Positions 59,860-64,000 of a stretch of 64,000 nucleotides of DNA are shown here, piece by piece. Position numbers and translations under genes: made by a program. Positions within the stretch are counted from its first letter, which is position 1. Every line of letters starts with the position of its first letter. This DNA is from Solibacillus daqui (GTDB lineage Bacteria > Bacillota > Bacilli > Bacillales_A > Planococcaceae): NCBI RefSeq assembly GCF_028747805.1, contig NZ_CP114887.1, positions 48,501 to 112,500 of the forward strand, written 5' to 3'. Below the pieces are notes generated by a model. It was given only the letters and a program-made list of their open reading frames with translations. It was not told the DNA's origin and did not search any database.

Positions 59860-64000
<4,141 letters not shown>

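Overview
The window is a low-GC Firmicute chromosome segment. It is almost certainly from the Planococcaceae side of Bacillales (Lysinibacillus, Solibacillus and Caryophanon relatives). The reasons are A/T-rich codon use, strong AGGAGG ribosome binding sites, Bacillus-type rRNA, many sporulation genes (yaaT, spoVG, sspF, fin, spoVT, yabP, yabQ, spoIIE) and gene order that follows the classic Bacillus subtilis yaaO-to-lysS region. The genus cannot be fixed from the sequence alone. No phage, transposase, CRISPR array or plasmid gene was seen.

Layout. 1-812: 3' part of a 23S rRNA, 5S rRNA and a terminator. 1180-6422: yaaO, tmk, darA, yaaR, holB, ricT, yabA. 6628-8495: trmN6, yazA, rsmI. 8554-12733: an inserted thiamine salvage block of two tandem TPP riboswitches, tenA, a thiXYZ ABC transporter and thiW. 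12853-19517: abrB (minus strand), metS, tatD, yabE, rnmV, rsmA. 19564-25819: veg, sspF, ispE, purR, ridA, spoVG, glmU, prs. 25954-31757: an MFS gene in the place of ctc, then pth, fin, mfd. 31822-38442: a minus-strand orphan gene, spoVT, yabM, yabN, rqcP, yabP, yabQ, divIC, yabR. 38630-39224: a small membrane protein and tRNA-Met/tRNA-Glu on the minus strand. 39503-46303: spoIIE, tilS, hprT, ftsH. 46731-51584: a MarR regulator, a nitroreductase, coaX, hslO, a PrsA-like foldase, cysK. 51814-57601: the folate operon pabB-pabA-pabC-folP-folB-folK-yazB-dusB. 57782-59275: lysS. 59683-64000: promoter, 16S, spacer and 5' part of a second 23S.

Most genes are housekeeping: replication clamp loading and its control (holB, yabA), rRNA/tRNA modification and maturation (trmN6, rsmI, rsmA, rnmV, dusB, tilS, pth), nucleotide and envelope precursors (tmk, prs, hprT, glmU, ispE), folate synthesis, and the sporulation sigma cascade (fin, spoIIE, spoVT, spoVG). 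Readable regulatory sites fit these roles: 0A boxes at abrB and spoIIE, sigma-G promoters at sspF and spoVT, and a sigma-H-like promoter at spoVG.

The least explained part is not a gene. At least three families of short, hairpin-rich dispersed intergenic repeats occur here, labelled FR1, FR2 and FR3 in this report. FR1 has three copies, after spoIIE, after hprT and in the leader of the MarR gene. FR2 has two copies, after yabA and beside the tRNAs. FR3 has three copies, before pth, yabM and pabB. Copies differ at paired positions in compensating ways, so their hairpins appear to be maintained. One FR1 copy carries an inverted relative of an FR2 module.
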